From contig KN832557.1 of NCBI GenBank assembly GCA_000827205.1, positions 1,521,771-1,585,770 on the forward strand: DNA of 64,000 bases. The letters run 5' to 3'. A model generated the notes under the pieces. It was not told the DNA's origin, searched no databases, and saw nothing but the letters and a program-made list of their open reading frames with translations. Of the stretch, positions 34,801 to 46,390 are shown piece by piece (positions within the stretch are counted from its first letter, which is position 1; every line of letters starts with the position of its first letter). The position numbers and the translations under genes were made by a program. This DNA is from Plicaturopsis crispa FD-325 SS-3. Taxonomy: Eukaryota; Basidiomycota; Agaricomycetes; Amylocorticiales; Amylocorticiaceae.

Positions 34801-36738
34801 TAATATGGAAAGTTCGTAGGCTAAGCGCCGACCCAGAACAGACCGCGGAGGAGGCCCAATTATGGGACGTCTTGCGGCAGCAGCGTGATTCTCTCATGGA
34901 GAAGTTAGTCGAATATGCTGTCGGCACCCAATCCAACACCGCCGAAGGTGTCAAACGCGAGGTGACACCAGTGTTCCTGTTGGCATCAAACTCTTCTCTG
35001 ACCTGGAAATCCCTCTAGGCTTTCGAGGATCTTGTCAATCTGCATATTCTCTTCCGTCCCGCTGACGGAGAGGAGAACCCGTCGCCACCACTTGCCTCCT
35101 TAACATTGACTTTGGATGACGAAATCCAATATCGTTGCGCAGGATTTATTCAGGCGGAAATCGAACGCTATGCCGAAGAGCTTGACGAAAGTCCCTCCGT
35201 TGCAGACGACGACAGCGAAGGCAGCAGCAGTGGATCCGATCTCGACACGGACAACGACGAACCCAAACAAAAGAAGAAAAAGCCTCAGCGCAAGGGTAAA
35301 GCTGCCGGCGGTACATCGGGTATGCTTTTCTCACCTTTTTGAATGTACGGATTTTGACCAGTTCAACAGCCGAGAGGCCGACGTCGCGTTCGCGCCTTGA
35401 ACTGGAGTATGCTTTCATCAACGTCATATCAACATTTCTGCGTGCTATTCGTGCGGGCGCGATCCATATTCGACACAGCGCAGTCCTTCTCGCTCATTAC
35501 GGTCGCCTCGGGGTTGCCTTCGATTCGTGCTGTAAAATAATCGTGGACGTTCTCCGCGAGGAAGGCCTTTTCAATAAGAACGGCGAGATAGTTGTCGCTG
35601 TCATCACACAGTCGGTCCAAGAGGTTCGTGCTCAAGTTACATTCATCGTAGTACAACTATTTATCTGATCCTACCTTAGTCATTCACCATGGTCCTCGAG
35701 GGCCTTGTCAGTACCGAAGTCCCCTCCGTGTCATTGGCCAAGCTCCTGTCATCAACTTTCCTCATCCGTGGTGCCCAACTCGCAGTCGTGCGACGTCTAG
35801 ACAGTAAGTTTATCGTCCAAATACAGACGAACCTTTTGTCTTGGGTTGGCAAACGGCTGGCGACATACGAACATAACAAGAACAAGTCCGCCCGGAAGAC
35901 TGCAGTCTTGTTCTTCAGGACTCTGACACCTATGCTGGCTACTGTGGACAGCAAAGATGCCCTAACCATGTGCGTGCTTCACGTATCTCATTCCATTATC
36001 CTTACAGCTGACACTACGATACAGCAAAGCGCATATGGATCAAGTACTAGCACAAGGAAAAATCGAAGTACCCGCGACGTCTAAAATCTGGGAGCCCCAG
36101 CGATCCTATGAAAAGAGATTGCATACGGCGATGGCCAAAGAGAAAGGTATGCAAGTGCGCTAGTATGAGGCTCCATGGTTCTGACCCTATTTTGTGTCTC
36201 CTCTGTAGTCAACGGGACAAGGGGCCGGAAATCCAAAGGCGCGAAGAGTGCTGCCCTTGTCACAAGTGATGATGAAACCGGGGGTGAATCCGGAGGGGAG
36301 GACCTTGTGGATACACAAGTCCCGTCCCCATCTCGACCGCGCCCTCGGCCCCGTCCCCGCCGGGCAACTCGTTCCGCTGCCGCAAATCAACCGGACGACT
36401 CTGACGATGCCCTCGATCGCGGTGGGAGCGCTGATGAGCAGGACGACCTTGCGACGCCCAAAACACGACTACGAACGACAGCCACGTACAGTGCTAAATC
36501 TCCCACGAAATCTCCCACAAAATCCTCCACCAAATCCCTAACGAGATCGCCAGTCAAATCGACACCCGCACGAAAGATCAATGGCGACGCGACACCGAAA
36601 TCATCGAGAAAACGGCAGCGCTCCGAAGAGGATGAAGAGGTAGACGAGATGCTGTCGAATCGTGGGCCATCGACGCCTCTGTCACCCGCTACCCCACCAG
36701 GAGATATCCAAATCAAACGAAAACGTGCAAGACATTGA
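31829..36738 (+). CDS. SCC3: Cohesin subunit SCC3/STAG
   Basis: SCC3 (stromalin) is the HEAT-repeat subunit that holds the cohesin ring on chromatin. The ATG at 31829 gives MDDPDSSQGARRSQRERKQV; early exons are 31829-31904, 31958-32299, 32357-32565, 32620-33038 and from 33091. An acidic/basic N-terminal tail (PEDDDDEDEEEY, then KKPRTAKTTKSAKTTTRKSK) precedes the STAG domain. The stromalin conservative domain is plain: YRDLDPSIRAECVRAIGLWF, KKYPGHFLDGAYLRYVGWVL, SDSNTHVRLEAVNALSGVY, GSLNHFTERFKPRLIEMATG. More HEAT-like exons follow to about 36150, with around a dozen introns in all. The C-terminal tail is basic and Ser/Pro-rich, contains short SPTK repeats, and ends KRKRARH at 36736-36738. Loss of none of the conserved blocks is seen. 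Confidence 0.93.
36480..36563 (+). repeat. Short tandem SPTK-type codon repeat in SCC3
   Basis: Four to five imperfect 12 bp units (aaatctcccac-type) encode AKSPTKSPTKSSTKSLTRSP. Seen directly in the spliced reading frame. S/T-P-x-K units are the consensus for cyclin-dependent kinases. Confidence 0.6.
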
Positions 36739-37192
36739 AAATACGAATTGTTACGAATGGACGACTAACTTTGCTTCACTATCTCCTCCATCTTCCTACC
36801 TTATTGCTCTCAGTATGCCCCGCTGTCCAGTCTCCTGCTCTGCTATCATTTCCATTTCCTCAGGCTACCGTTGTAATAGAGTGCAAAGAGTCGTGATGCA
36901 TTGAATGGGTATTGTAATGACAACATGTATGTAACGCGTGTGGCGAGTCTCTCCCGCCCACACTCTCGAATAAAGTTAGCGATTACAAGTAATTGAATAA
37001 ATATAAGTACTGCGACTGGATGGAGCGTTGAAAAGGAATGTTGATGAGGTGGTGATAGATAAACAAATCTCGAAAGAAATGAAGCAATAACAGATACTAA
37101 TGTAATGGACTGGCATCGCCAGCGCAGCCAGGGATGTACGAGCGTGAGGTTGGGAAACGTTTTGTTCACATGGAGTGGATGTTCCTCCAAGC
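36739..37192. other. Convergent 3' flanks of SCC3 and the large disordered-protein gene
   Basis: The 454 bp are A/T-rich near 36960-37090, with AATAAA-type strings (TGAATAAATATAAG at about 36995). No gene is supported. Confidence 0.5.
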
Positions 37193-40100
37193 CTACGGAG
37201 AAGAGGAACGGAAACCCGTGGCCGAGTGGAAGCCCGGCGACAGACTGTCCGATAAAGGTCTTGTCACGGCCGTAGATGCGCGTCGTGACTGCGCCGAGAC
37301 AGGACCCGCAGACATGGACATGGAGCGGGTTCGAGTGAGCCGCCATGACTTCGGCTCCTGGTCCATTCGGATGCCCAGCATGGCATACAGTTCGTCCTGA
37401 GCGTGCACCATTGCCCGCGTTTCTGAGGTTGGCGTAACACTGGAAGCAAAAACTGAAGAAAATAAACACATCAACAAGCTATCCGTGAAGAGAATGGAGC
37501 AAATACACGAACCAGAATGGCGGGTAGGTAGACCAGAAGTCACAATGCCCAATGGCCGTGGCATGGGAGGAACGGGAGGTATGATGGAATCGGGCATGCC
37601 AGCCGACGACGGTATCGAACTATTCCTGGTGCTGGCTACCGAGATTCGTTGACTTCGCCGACTCGCACTGTGAAGTCCTGCTTTTGAGGCCCGCAAACTG
37701 GATTTGCGGACAGCCGAAACGCGGTGGGAGCGTAAACTGGTCGAAGACCTCGCCGACCGAGTTTGAGAGCCAATGTCTGGGCATGCATCTACGAGCTTTT
37801 CGTTCAGGTCGTCGAAATCGTGAGCGACATCCTCCGCCTGTTTCCAAGCCTGGTCACGCTCAGCCTCAAGGGCGCTGATCCGCTCCCGGAGTAAGTTGTT
37901 CTCAGTCGCCTTGCTCAAAAAGCTCGAGTTCAACTTCCGGAGCGCCATAGCAAGAGCACTGGCGGAGTGCACATCACGCAGGCTCTTGAGCTGCGCTATC
38001 TGGTCTGTGACAGAGTGCAACTCTTCCGCGAGCTGGTCGAGCTGGTTGGACATGTCTGCGAGCTGCTCTACCAGGCGAAGAGCGCTCGCGGGATCACCCG
38101 GCTGCTCGCCGTCCACGAGCGCCGACAAGGATCCGATGAGAGACCACCGCTTCCGCGTCATGGCCTTGTACCTCGTCCTGATGTCCATCCTGAGCATATC
38201 CAAGCGATGCAGTTCCTCCGGCACCTCGTTGTCCAGTGTCTCTAGTCGCAACAGCCGGATAGACGACGCCTCCGCAGACTGCTTGATCGCGCGCGAGACG
38301 ATGCTCTGCAGTTGGTGCGAAGTAAACGTCCAGATCGCGGCATCCATAGTGTAGCCCCGCCACTTGATCGGCTGTGTCTGAAACTTTGGGGAGGGGCCAG
38401 TCATGCCCGCGCTGAATGTCCGCCACGTCCCAGCACTCATCTCGCCACTCTCGTTGCGCGTGCGGATACTTGCCATAGACGAGACGGAGCCGTTCCTAGC
38501 TCTACCATCCACCAGGATGGAGGACCCCGTTGCGCTGGGCTTTCGGGGCCCAATGGGCAGCGGAGGTCGCGTCCTCGGACGGCGGCCACTCCCGCTGATT
38601 GAGCCCAAAGATGAAGCCGGCAGCCCTTGACCCAACTTCACAGGACCGTTAGACGCCTGGACCGGGGTGTCCGCAGTGGTAGGCGGGGAGCTCATGTTCG
38701 TCAGTTGATCGCTCCCAGGCGATGGGGTCTGAGAATTCGGCTGTGACGGGGGAGAGGAAACCGCAGCTTGATAGGGCGGTGGCGCAACATACGAAGGGCT
38801 GAACGACGCGGAACTGGGGGCGAGGGAAGGCTGTGGTGAGCGCGCACGCGGCGGCGGTGGCGGCGACCGTGATGGCGGTGGCGCAGAAGGCAAAGGTGGT
38901 GGCGCCGGAGGGGGCACAAAAGAAGTGCTCGTCGACGGCGCTGATAGAGCGGTAGAAGCAGGAGGCGCGAGCTCCGATGGCCCAGAAGGCTTGCGTGCGT
39001 TGGCTTGTACAGTGTCCACCTCGATATCGGGCGATCGACGCGTCGGTGCAGTCATTGGCCGCCCCTCGGACGTCTCTTTGGACTGCACAAACGCAGGAGG
39101 TGTTGGAGGAGGCACATTGGGTAGATCCTTCATGACAGATAACGGCACAGGCGGGCTGTGCTCGTAGTCGGCCATGAACGCGCTGAGCGGGTACTGCGAT
39201 GTGCCGTTCGACGCAGCCGTCGACTCCCCGTCCTCACCAATAGGCGAGAGCGTCGACTCCTTCGTCCCCGGCGCCGTCGAAGTGGGATTCGTGCGCGGAC
39301 CTAGCATTATCCTGGAAGACGCCGACGGCCCCGAGTTCGGCCTCGAAGATGGAGGCGCGGGCTCGGGCTCCGCGGACTCCGCAGGCATCGTCTGCCCCGG
39401 CCCCGCCGACCACATCGGGCTGAACGCGTCGGGAGTCTCGGGGAACGTCTGCTGCGTGCCAGAGGTGGGCGGCGAGGTGGCCGAGGACGACATCGGGCTC
39501 TCGGACACCGCGATGCTGTATGCGCGCATTTTCGCGTCGCGCACCACCGTTATGGGGTTCGGCGTGCTGCCGGAGCGCTGGCGGACGAAGATGCCCCTCG
39601 TGGCTGGTGCAAGCATGCCGTCGAGGATGTCGGGCGACGTGGGCGTCGAGGAGTCCGTTCGAGGCGCCGTGGACGGTCTTAGGGACTTTACGGAGGTCGC
39701 GGAGTTGGGTACGGACCCAGCGAGTTGGGAGATGGAGCTCATGCGGATGGTGGACGAGGTGATCTTGGGTTCAGACGTTGCGGCGCCAGGGGAATGGGGG
39801 GAATGAGGGACATGCAGGGAGTGCGGGCGCTCTCCAATGGGTAGAAGCGCTAGCGAACGGTTGGCGTTTTGTTGAGTGCTAACCCGAGTACTGCCACCCA
39901 GGACCCGGGAGTCAGTGCGATTACCCCAGTCGAGTCGACCTGAATTGCATACAATGGATCAATACAGAAGGAATGCTGAAGATTAAACGCGACTTACCGC
40001 TGGGGCCGGTGGGCAGTATGACTTTTCCACTGCGGATTTTCTTCGAGCTTCGCTTTGTCGGCGCTGTATTGCTGAGGGGCGATGGGGGTGCAGTTGCACT

Positions 40101-41786
40101 TGCGGATTGATCAGATGTAGCGCTAGGCAGCGGTGACACGAACTGGTAGTTCTGCAACAGATTACGGATGTCTGTACCGGAGTCGTCAGAGAGAGGGCCC
40201 TCCGAGATGGCAACGGACCCCGTTCCAGAAAGCGGACCATCTGGCACCTCCATTTCCTGCTCCTGCACAGGAGTCGTCGACTCCCTATCGGGCGTATGCT
40301 CGCGCTCTACCCCCTCGGTCGAAACGCTATCCCGGTCAGCACCTGTGGATTGCATGTGCTGCTCCTGCTCGGTTTCGAATGTAGGCGAGGGCGAGGTTCT
40401 TCGCAGAGAGGGAGACACAATGGATGACTGCTCCCCATTGATAGAGCGCCCACTCAGCGGCGTGCGCTGGGGCGTCGACGGCGCACTGGGCGCAGGCGAT
40501 GGGGCCTCCGAGATGCGCGAGATCCTGCGCGACGCCTGGTACTCACCCACCTCCAGCCTCGAGTGCGTCGACGACGAGCGCACGAGCCCTGCGCCCATCT
40601 CCTCCTGCAGGCTCGCCGCCGAGGTGCTCCGCCGCCGCGCAAGGGTCGCGGCGTTCCCGCTTGCGCTTGCGCCCTTGACGAAGCCGGGCATCGGCGGGAC
40701 GGGCGGGATGGGCGATGTGCGGCCGGTGTCGGGGGTCATGACCATGGAGCTAGTGGAGACGCGCCGGTCGCGCCAGTACGGCGAGTTGAGCATGGGGCTC
40801 TCGCCGCGCGGGAGCGTCGCAGAGTCCTGGCGCATGACGCCGGAGCGGTGTCGGGAGGCCCGCGGGTCGCTCGAGAGGATGAAGGAGTTCGCGATGAGTG
40901 CGCGCGCAAGTGTCGTCCCCGAGACCGCGGAGAACTCGTCTGTCGACATTGTGGACGGTGGCCTGGAGAGATAGGCGTCACGGCTGTCGCTAGGGCCTGC
41001 ATTGCGGTCGGTAGAATTATTTTGGTCACTGCTCTTTAACGACGCCGTGTGCTGGACATGTACTTGAGGCCCTTTCATTGCATGCTCAGGTATTTGGATT
41101 GGCGCGGGCGGTGGCTTGCGATAAGACGGTCCAGTGGTCTAAGGTGATAGCATTAGTTAGGTCGAATATCAAATTCAGTGGGAAGTAAACGGACAAGTCC
41201 ATTTCTGCGGGGCTTCTCGTCATCTGAATAGTCGATAAAATTGGTCGTCTAGAATCGCAGGTCAGTGACAAGTCCTTGCGTCAGTCTCTAGTAGAGGACA
41301 TACGTTAGTCCCGGTAGGCTCTATCACTAGTTGCTCTTCAGAAAGTGCAGCTGCCCGACTTCCGCTGCCATCACCGCTGCCACTTCCGCTTCCACTACTC
41401 GTAAGCATCTCCGTGCCCTCCCCCCTCATTGCTTGCGAGAAAATCTCGGATAATGGCGGCTCCGAGTCGAACTCGAGCTGCACCTTCGGCGATGGCTTGT
41501 GCTTCTCCGACTGGCGGTGTTCGTTATCGGACTCTTCGTAGGAATCATACATCTGGTCGTCGTCGGGCACCTGAAAGGCGCGTGGAACGTAGTCAAACGA
41601 GCCATGGTCGCGTTCGTGGATGTCGAATATCTCTGGGGACGCAAAAGACGCTGGCGAAGACGGCGAGCGCGGGCGCGTCGACGAGCGTGAGGACAGCACG
41701 GTCGGCTGGGGGCTGCTGACGAAGATAGACGCCTTGCCCTTCCTGCGCGCGTTCTTGCTCTTCCCGTAGATGAAATTATGCAACAT
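37193..41786 (-). CDS. Very long Ser/Pro-rich protein with a conserved helical/coiled-coil region
   Basis: Exons 41786-41304, 41248-41195, 41138-39998, 39939-37513 and 37452-37193 join to 1454 residues. The start is MLHNFIYGKSKNARRKGK; TAG is at 37193-37195. Residues 1-1000 are disordered, rich in Ser and Pro, with polyproline runs (VPPPAPPPLPSAPPPSRSPP, SPPPPPRARSPQPS). An ordered segment begins at MDAAIWTFTSHQLQSIVSRA and continues with SIRLLRLETLDNEVPEELHR and RYKAMTRKRWSLIGSLSALV, followed by heptad-rich coiled coil (LVEQLADMSNQLDQLAEELH and LLRERISALEAERDQAWKQA). The polyproline runs suggest profilin or SH3 partners and the coiled coil a scaffold, for example in cell polarity or septation; this is inference. 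I could not place the family. Large antisense open frames inside it are shadows. Confidence 0.78.
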
Positions 41787-43684
41787 ATGTGCGCGCTAGG
41801 AAGACAGAACGGCGAATTTTGAGACGAGGAAAGTGGCTGCGGGGCCGTATAGCGCTTGTGAACGTCAAGGACTCGACAGTGAGCAGGAATTAGGAAATAT
41901 ACATCAGACACGGCGGTCAATAGAGAAAACAGAAAGTGGCAGCGTGTAACTGGTAACAGCAGGGGTATATTTGCTAGTGTTTTTTGATCTTATCACTATC
42001 TCCACCAGGTTCACCGCCTCCTCGCGTGTTTTTTCTGTACAGCCGTTCCTTTTCACTTTTCGCAATTGGACAAGAAAATATAGCTGGTCAGTGCACACCG
42101 TTCTCTGTCGGCGAAAAATTAGAGGATGCGGACAGCCACGGTCGATCGACGCTAGCAGACCGTACGGCGCTGCGCTTTCGTTCCTACCGACGCTAGAGTG
42201 GCAGTGTCGCTAGCCCTACGTTAGCCGGTAGCTCTGGTAAGCCTCGCCAGTGCCTCGCCACACGCTCGCACTTCTGCATCTCATGACCTTCGCAGTGATA
42301 TGGGCGTTGTAATTCCTGCAGGGTCTGGTAGATGCGCAATTGCAACCAAATTGCAACCCCCAATATTTGTCGGAGTCCGATGTCATGGAGCCCGTGAGAG
42401 CCAACCGCGAAGGTCGGGGAGTCGATAATTCCCCGCCAGATATTGGCCAGCTGGAGCACTCAAGTCGTGATGCAATGGCATGATGCAGCAGCATAACGCT
42501 ATGGAATCCCTCAGCATACTCAGACCTTCAAATATACTCGAGACACTCGGATTGCAAGTGTTACACCTTCAGCCCCACGACGAACGAATGTTTGGGAGTC
42601 CGTGTTGAGCGCCGCTGACTGCTGCAAGTACTTACATGCCTGCCGGAAACACCGCGGTTGCTGACCGGTCTGGCCGACATAAGACAGGTTCTACTCCATC
42701 TTACTGGTCGGGGCTTACGCACCATGCAGGTCATCGCATATACGCACTTTCGCACTTTCGCCGAGGGGGCCCAATCTTGCGCGGCCAGCAGCCGTAGTGG
42801 CCTCACTGCAGATCGCACGACGTGCCACAATGGCAACACAATGGTGAGTGATTTTGACTTGCAAATTTTGTGCATCGATTCATATCCGTGACCCCTCCAA
42901 AGGACTGTGTACCAGCGCCTATAAATTTCTAGGTATGTCCGACCACCATCTATTAGCGCGGCGATGGACCTGAAAGCATCCTCAGAAGGACGTCTCCTGG
43001 CTTGATGATGCAGAGAGTGATCAACGTTGAGGTGCGTATACCAGTACTTATCTGCTATCTGCGCTCCATTTCACGGATATGCAATTGCCTCAGTCAGGGT
43101 AGCTATTCGGGCTCCGGCTGGGCCAAAGCAATGCTAGGCCCACAATGCCGGGCACCGCTGTGCTCGCCGTCGTTTCGTTCCGCGATGCCTTTGACGCGTT
43201 CCCACCGCAACTGCCCGCAGGTTCGAGCTGAGGGCATCGCGGGATGTCGTGTCGCCAGGCAGATTGAGCCCGGCGTCACCCCCACAGATCACATCCTGGC
43301 TGAGGACGGCAGTACGTAGCTGTTGTCCCCCTGTATGCACTCCAAAGGCGCCACTGTTCACGTCATACACCCTCTGCCATAGGCTCGACACTCGTTTTCT
43401 TGTCGATCGTCATCCAACTTTACATTATCACTCAACTTCGCTTTCTTGAAAATGTCTTTGCCTGCTTTCCCTCCGCCGCCTAGGTGCGCTCTGGTGCGCT
43501 CTGGTGGCGCTACGCTTGCTCTCATCTCCCCGACGTCGCGTACGCGCCGATCCTTTGATAGGGGCAAGTCCAAATCTGGTATTGAAAGCCCCTGAATATA
43601 AGGATCCTCTTATTCGACGTCATTCCGCCTCAAGCTCGGCGGCGATGTTTGTGTTGTCCTCGACGCCTCTTGTTCCCGACCATC
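41787..43684. other. 1.9 kb divergent intergenic region
   Basis: This separates the starts of the large disordered-protein gene (-) and the DUF3292-like gene (+). Open frames on both strands are short and without motif. The GC content changes along the stretch, and an octamer CGACGCTAG occurs twice near 42147-42195. I find no terminal repeats, transposase motif or RNA gene. A 43489-43510 duplication (GTGCGCTCTG twice) is trivial. Confidence 0.45.
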
Positions 43685-45870
43685 ATGTCGATGAAAAGCA
43701 CAGAAGCTAACAATGCGGACGCACAGCGCCGACTCGCGCAGAAGTCCGAATCGAGGAAAACGGAGACGCTGGCACGGGAGGTCGAGAAGGAAAAGGCGGA
43801 ATGGCGCGACTTTCACGGCGCCCCTGTGGGTGGGACGGTCGTCCTGGGCATCGAAGACAACCAGTTGTGGGCGATGATGCGGCGCTTTGACCAGCAGGTC
43901 GTGCACGCAGCGACCCCGCCGCACAAACTGCCACCAGGCGAGCCAGATCTCCGCCCGTCGCCCTTGCCCTCCGTGCCGTTCACTTCAGATATCATAAAGA
44001 CCAATCTTGAGCAGGTGTATATAAACCTGGGCGTGTCCGTTCACCGCCTCGCCGGCGAGGTCGAGCGGCTCACGTGTTGGCGGGAGGAGGAGCGCCACAG
44101 GGCAGCTGTGTTTTGTGCCGTGAGTTGTACCGGCTAACGTGTTCAACGCAATCTCACATACTGCCCCGTCTAGGCATACTTTACCGCGTGGTTTTGCCAC
44201 CTTACCGTCCCGCTGTTGATTGGGTTTCTCATAGTCCTCGTCCTCTATCCGCCGTCGCGGCGCTTTTGTTTTCCGCCAGTACGCCCGCCGCACGTCGCGG
44301 TCCCGTCGGTCACAGATCCCACGAACCGCAAGGGCGACCAGTCTCTGCTGGATGTCGGCAGTAACGCCGTGCACCGCACAAAGGCTGAGCAGGCCGAGCA
44401 GCAGGCGTTCGAGTTCATGAAGATCACCGAGCGTTTTGGGCTGCGCGTCATCATGGGCGGGCGCCACAAGAACGAGGAGCCCGACGAACACGGCAATTTC
44501 GGCCAGGATAAGGTCGACGCACCGGAAACTGAGGAGGCCGAGGGGCCGGACGTCAAGGAAAAGCGGGATGCGCTCGTGGGTCTGTACGCGAAAATGCTGC
44601 AGGACGCGCTGGGTGAGCTCGCAGACGCTTGGGAGCGATTCGCGAAGTACACCGTTAATTTTGTCCGTTTGTACGAGTGCTGATCCGCGTTGCAGCGCCC
44701 TCACACCACCGCGCCCGTACCCGAAGAACCGAGCACGCGAGAAAATCGCGGGCATACTTTTTGCCATCCTCCTCGTGACCGCGGTGACGCCAGTGTGGAT
44801 ATTCGCGCACGCGTTCTCGTTTCTCGTAGGATTCGCGTTCTTCGGACAACCCATCATCACGCGCGGCGCCCGGGCTTTCGTCCTGCGCGTCCCGGACTGG
44901 CGTGAGCGGCTCGATATACGCAAGTGAGTCATTGCTAGCACCGGTCAAATGTCACAGCTACTTACGCGGATGCAGCTCTATACTATCAGGCGTGCCGACC
45001 AACGCGCAGCTATTGCTGCATCTGCATCGACGCGCGGAGGCGACCTCGGTGCCCCTCCCCCGCCCGCCGCCACCGCCTGGCGCGGGGCAGGAGGAAGCCG
45101 AGAAGCTGCACGACACGTCTGTCATCTCCGAGATCCCCCACGGGTCGGACCGTGCGACGGAAGCGCCAACGATAGGCGAAGACGCCGACGACGCCGCGGA
45201 CGAGGGCGGAAAGAAGGCCGGCCTGATAAGCAAGGCGAAGGGGGCGGTGATGCACGGCGTGCGCAGCGCGGCGAGGAAGGGGGCGACTATTGGCGCAGAC
45301 ATTACCGTTGAGGCGCCGGAGGCTGATAAAGAGGTGTGGATGGAAAGGGACATCGCTGACTTCAGTAAAGACTAACCTATCATTATCTCTTAGCAACAAG
45401 ACCAGAAACTTTTGAGGTCTGTGGGCAGCAAGCCCAAGGAGGACGATGAGTCGCCAGACGGTCAGTATCTCCCGCGATCACCTTGTTTTCCACTGGAACT
45501 TACAAATCCCCCCGCAGTGTACCCCGTGAAACTAGACGGCAAGATCGTCGGCAGACTCGTGCTGTCGGCGCCGACCGCGACTTCACTCGCCCGCGCGACG
45601 TTCCACCCGAAGAGCTCACGCGCGGGCGACGCGGCGCGGACGTTCCTCGTCGCGGACATCCTGGAGATGAAGAAGCGCGGTGTCGGGATGGGGCGGTCGG
45701 TGCTTGGGTACGTCGCGGGTATGAGCCTTCTCGGGACGGGCCTCGAGGTGCGCGTGCGCTCCGCGGCGGAGGGTGGGGAGGAGACTTTGGTGTTCACGAA
45801 TGTTGTGCGGCGCGAGCAGCTATTTGTAAGGCTGTTGAGTATGGGCGGACAACTGTGGGAGAGCTTGTGA
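43685..45870 (+). CDS. DUF3292-like multi-pass membrane protein
   Basis: Six exons (43685-44119, 44174-44646, 44696-44923, 44976-45333, 45394-45460, 45518-45870) join to 637 residues; the start is MSMKSTEANNADAQRR. An N-terminal charged helix is followed by LWAMMRRFDQQVVHA, which resembles the LW-IRRFNKQ motif of the fungal DUF3292 family. A TM hairpin (FCHLTVPLLIGFLIVLVLYP), a long charged loop with DALVGLYAKMLQDALGEL, and a second membrane segment (ILFAILLVTAVTPVWIFAHA, FSFLVGFAFFGQPI) follow. The C-terminal third, after a Pro/Glu-rich linker, contains KKAGLISKAKGAVMHGVRSA and a folded end (VYPVKLDGKIVGRLVLS, YVAGMSLLGTGLEVRV). Proteins of this family are fungal and of unknown function. Family assignment is from motif memory and is not certain. 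Confidence 0.75.
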
Positions 45871-46390
45871 ATCGCGACGGGAGAGGCGAGAGTTTCAGTT
45901 CCAACCACTGGCAGTGGACTGTATACTATGAGATTGGACACTTGCTAGGATGTATTTTGAATGAATGGTTTATACAATCCATTTGAAAAGCAATACAGAT
46001 ACACCTAGAGAAATAAGTTCAACTGGGTTAAGGTAAGACGAAAATGGGTAATGACTGTGGAGGGCGTAATGCGACAAGAAGGAACGTTCATGAAAAATGC
46101 TAGAGATGTCACTGTAATATCGATGCGGTACTGCAACAGGCCGGAATACGTGTGCACGAAAGCGAATAATAGTAGGTATGCGTAGGGCACTTTTGAAACG
46201 AGTTAAGAATGGGGTAATGGGGGCCAAATATAGGTGGTGATTACTGTCGAGGGAAAGGATTGTGTTCGGGGGGTACTATATGCAAGGGGTAGGCACAAAA
46301 CAGAATAAGTGAGACTATAATAAGATAATGAGTGTTCGGATATGCGGGGATGAAATTGGGGATGTGATGCGGAGTGTATGAGTCCGTGTT
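45871..46390. other. Convergent 3' flanks
   Basis: The 520 bp between the DUF3292-like stop and the next minus-strand stop hold no supported gene. It is A/G-rich on the plus strand in its second half. Confidence 0.5.

Noticed and set aside
39174-40974. Long plus-strand open frames (210 and 268 codons) inside 37193-41786
   Set aside because: They are antisense shadows of the Ser/Pro-rich minus-strand exons, whose GC-rich codons leave few stops on the other strand.
42193-42875. Minus-strand frames of 88-104 codons in the 1.9 kb gap
   Set aside because: Cys/Arg-rich random-looking translation with no family motif and no conserved splice sites.
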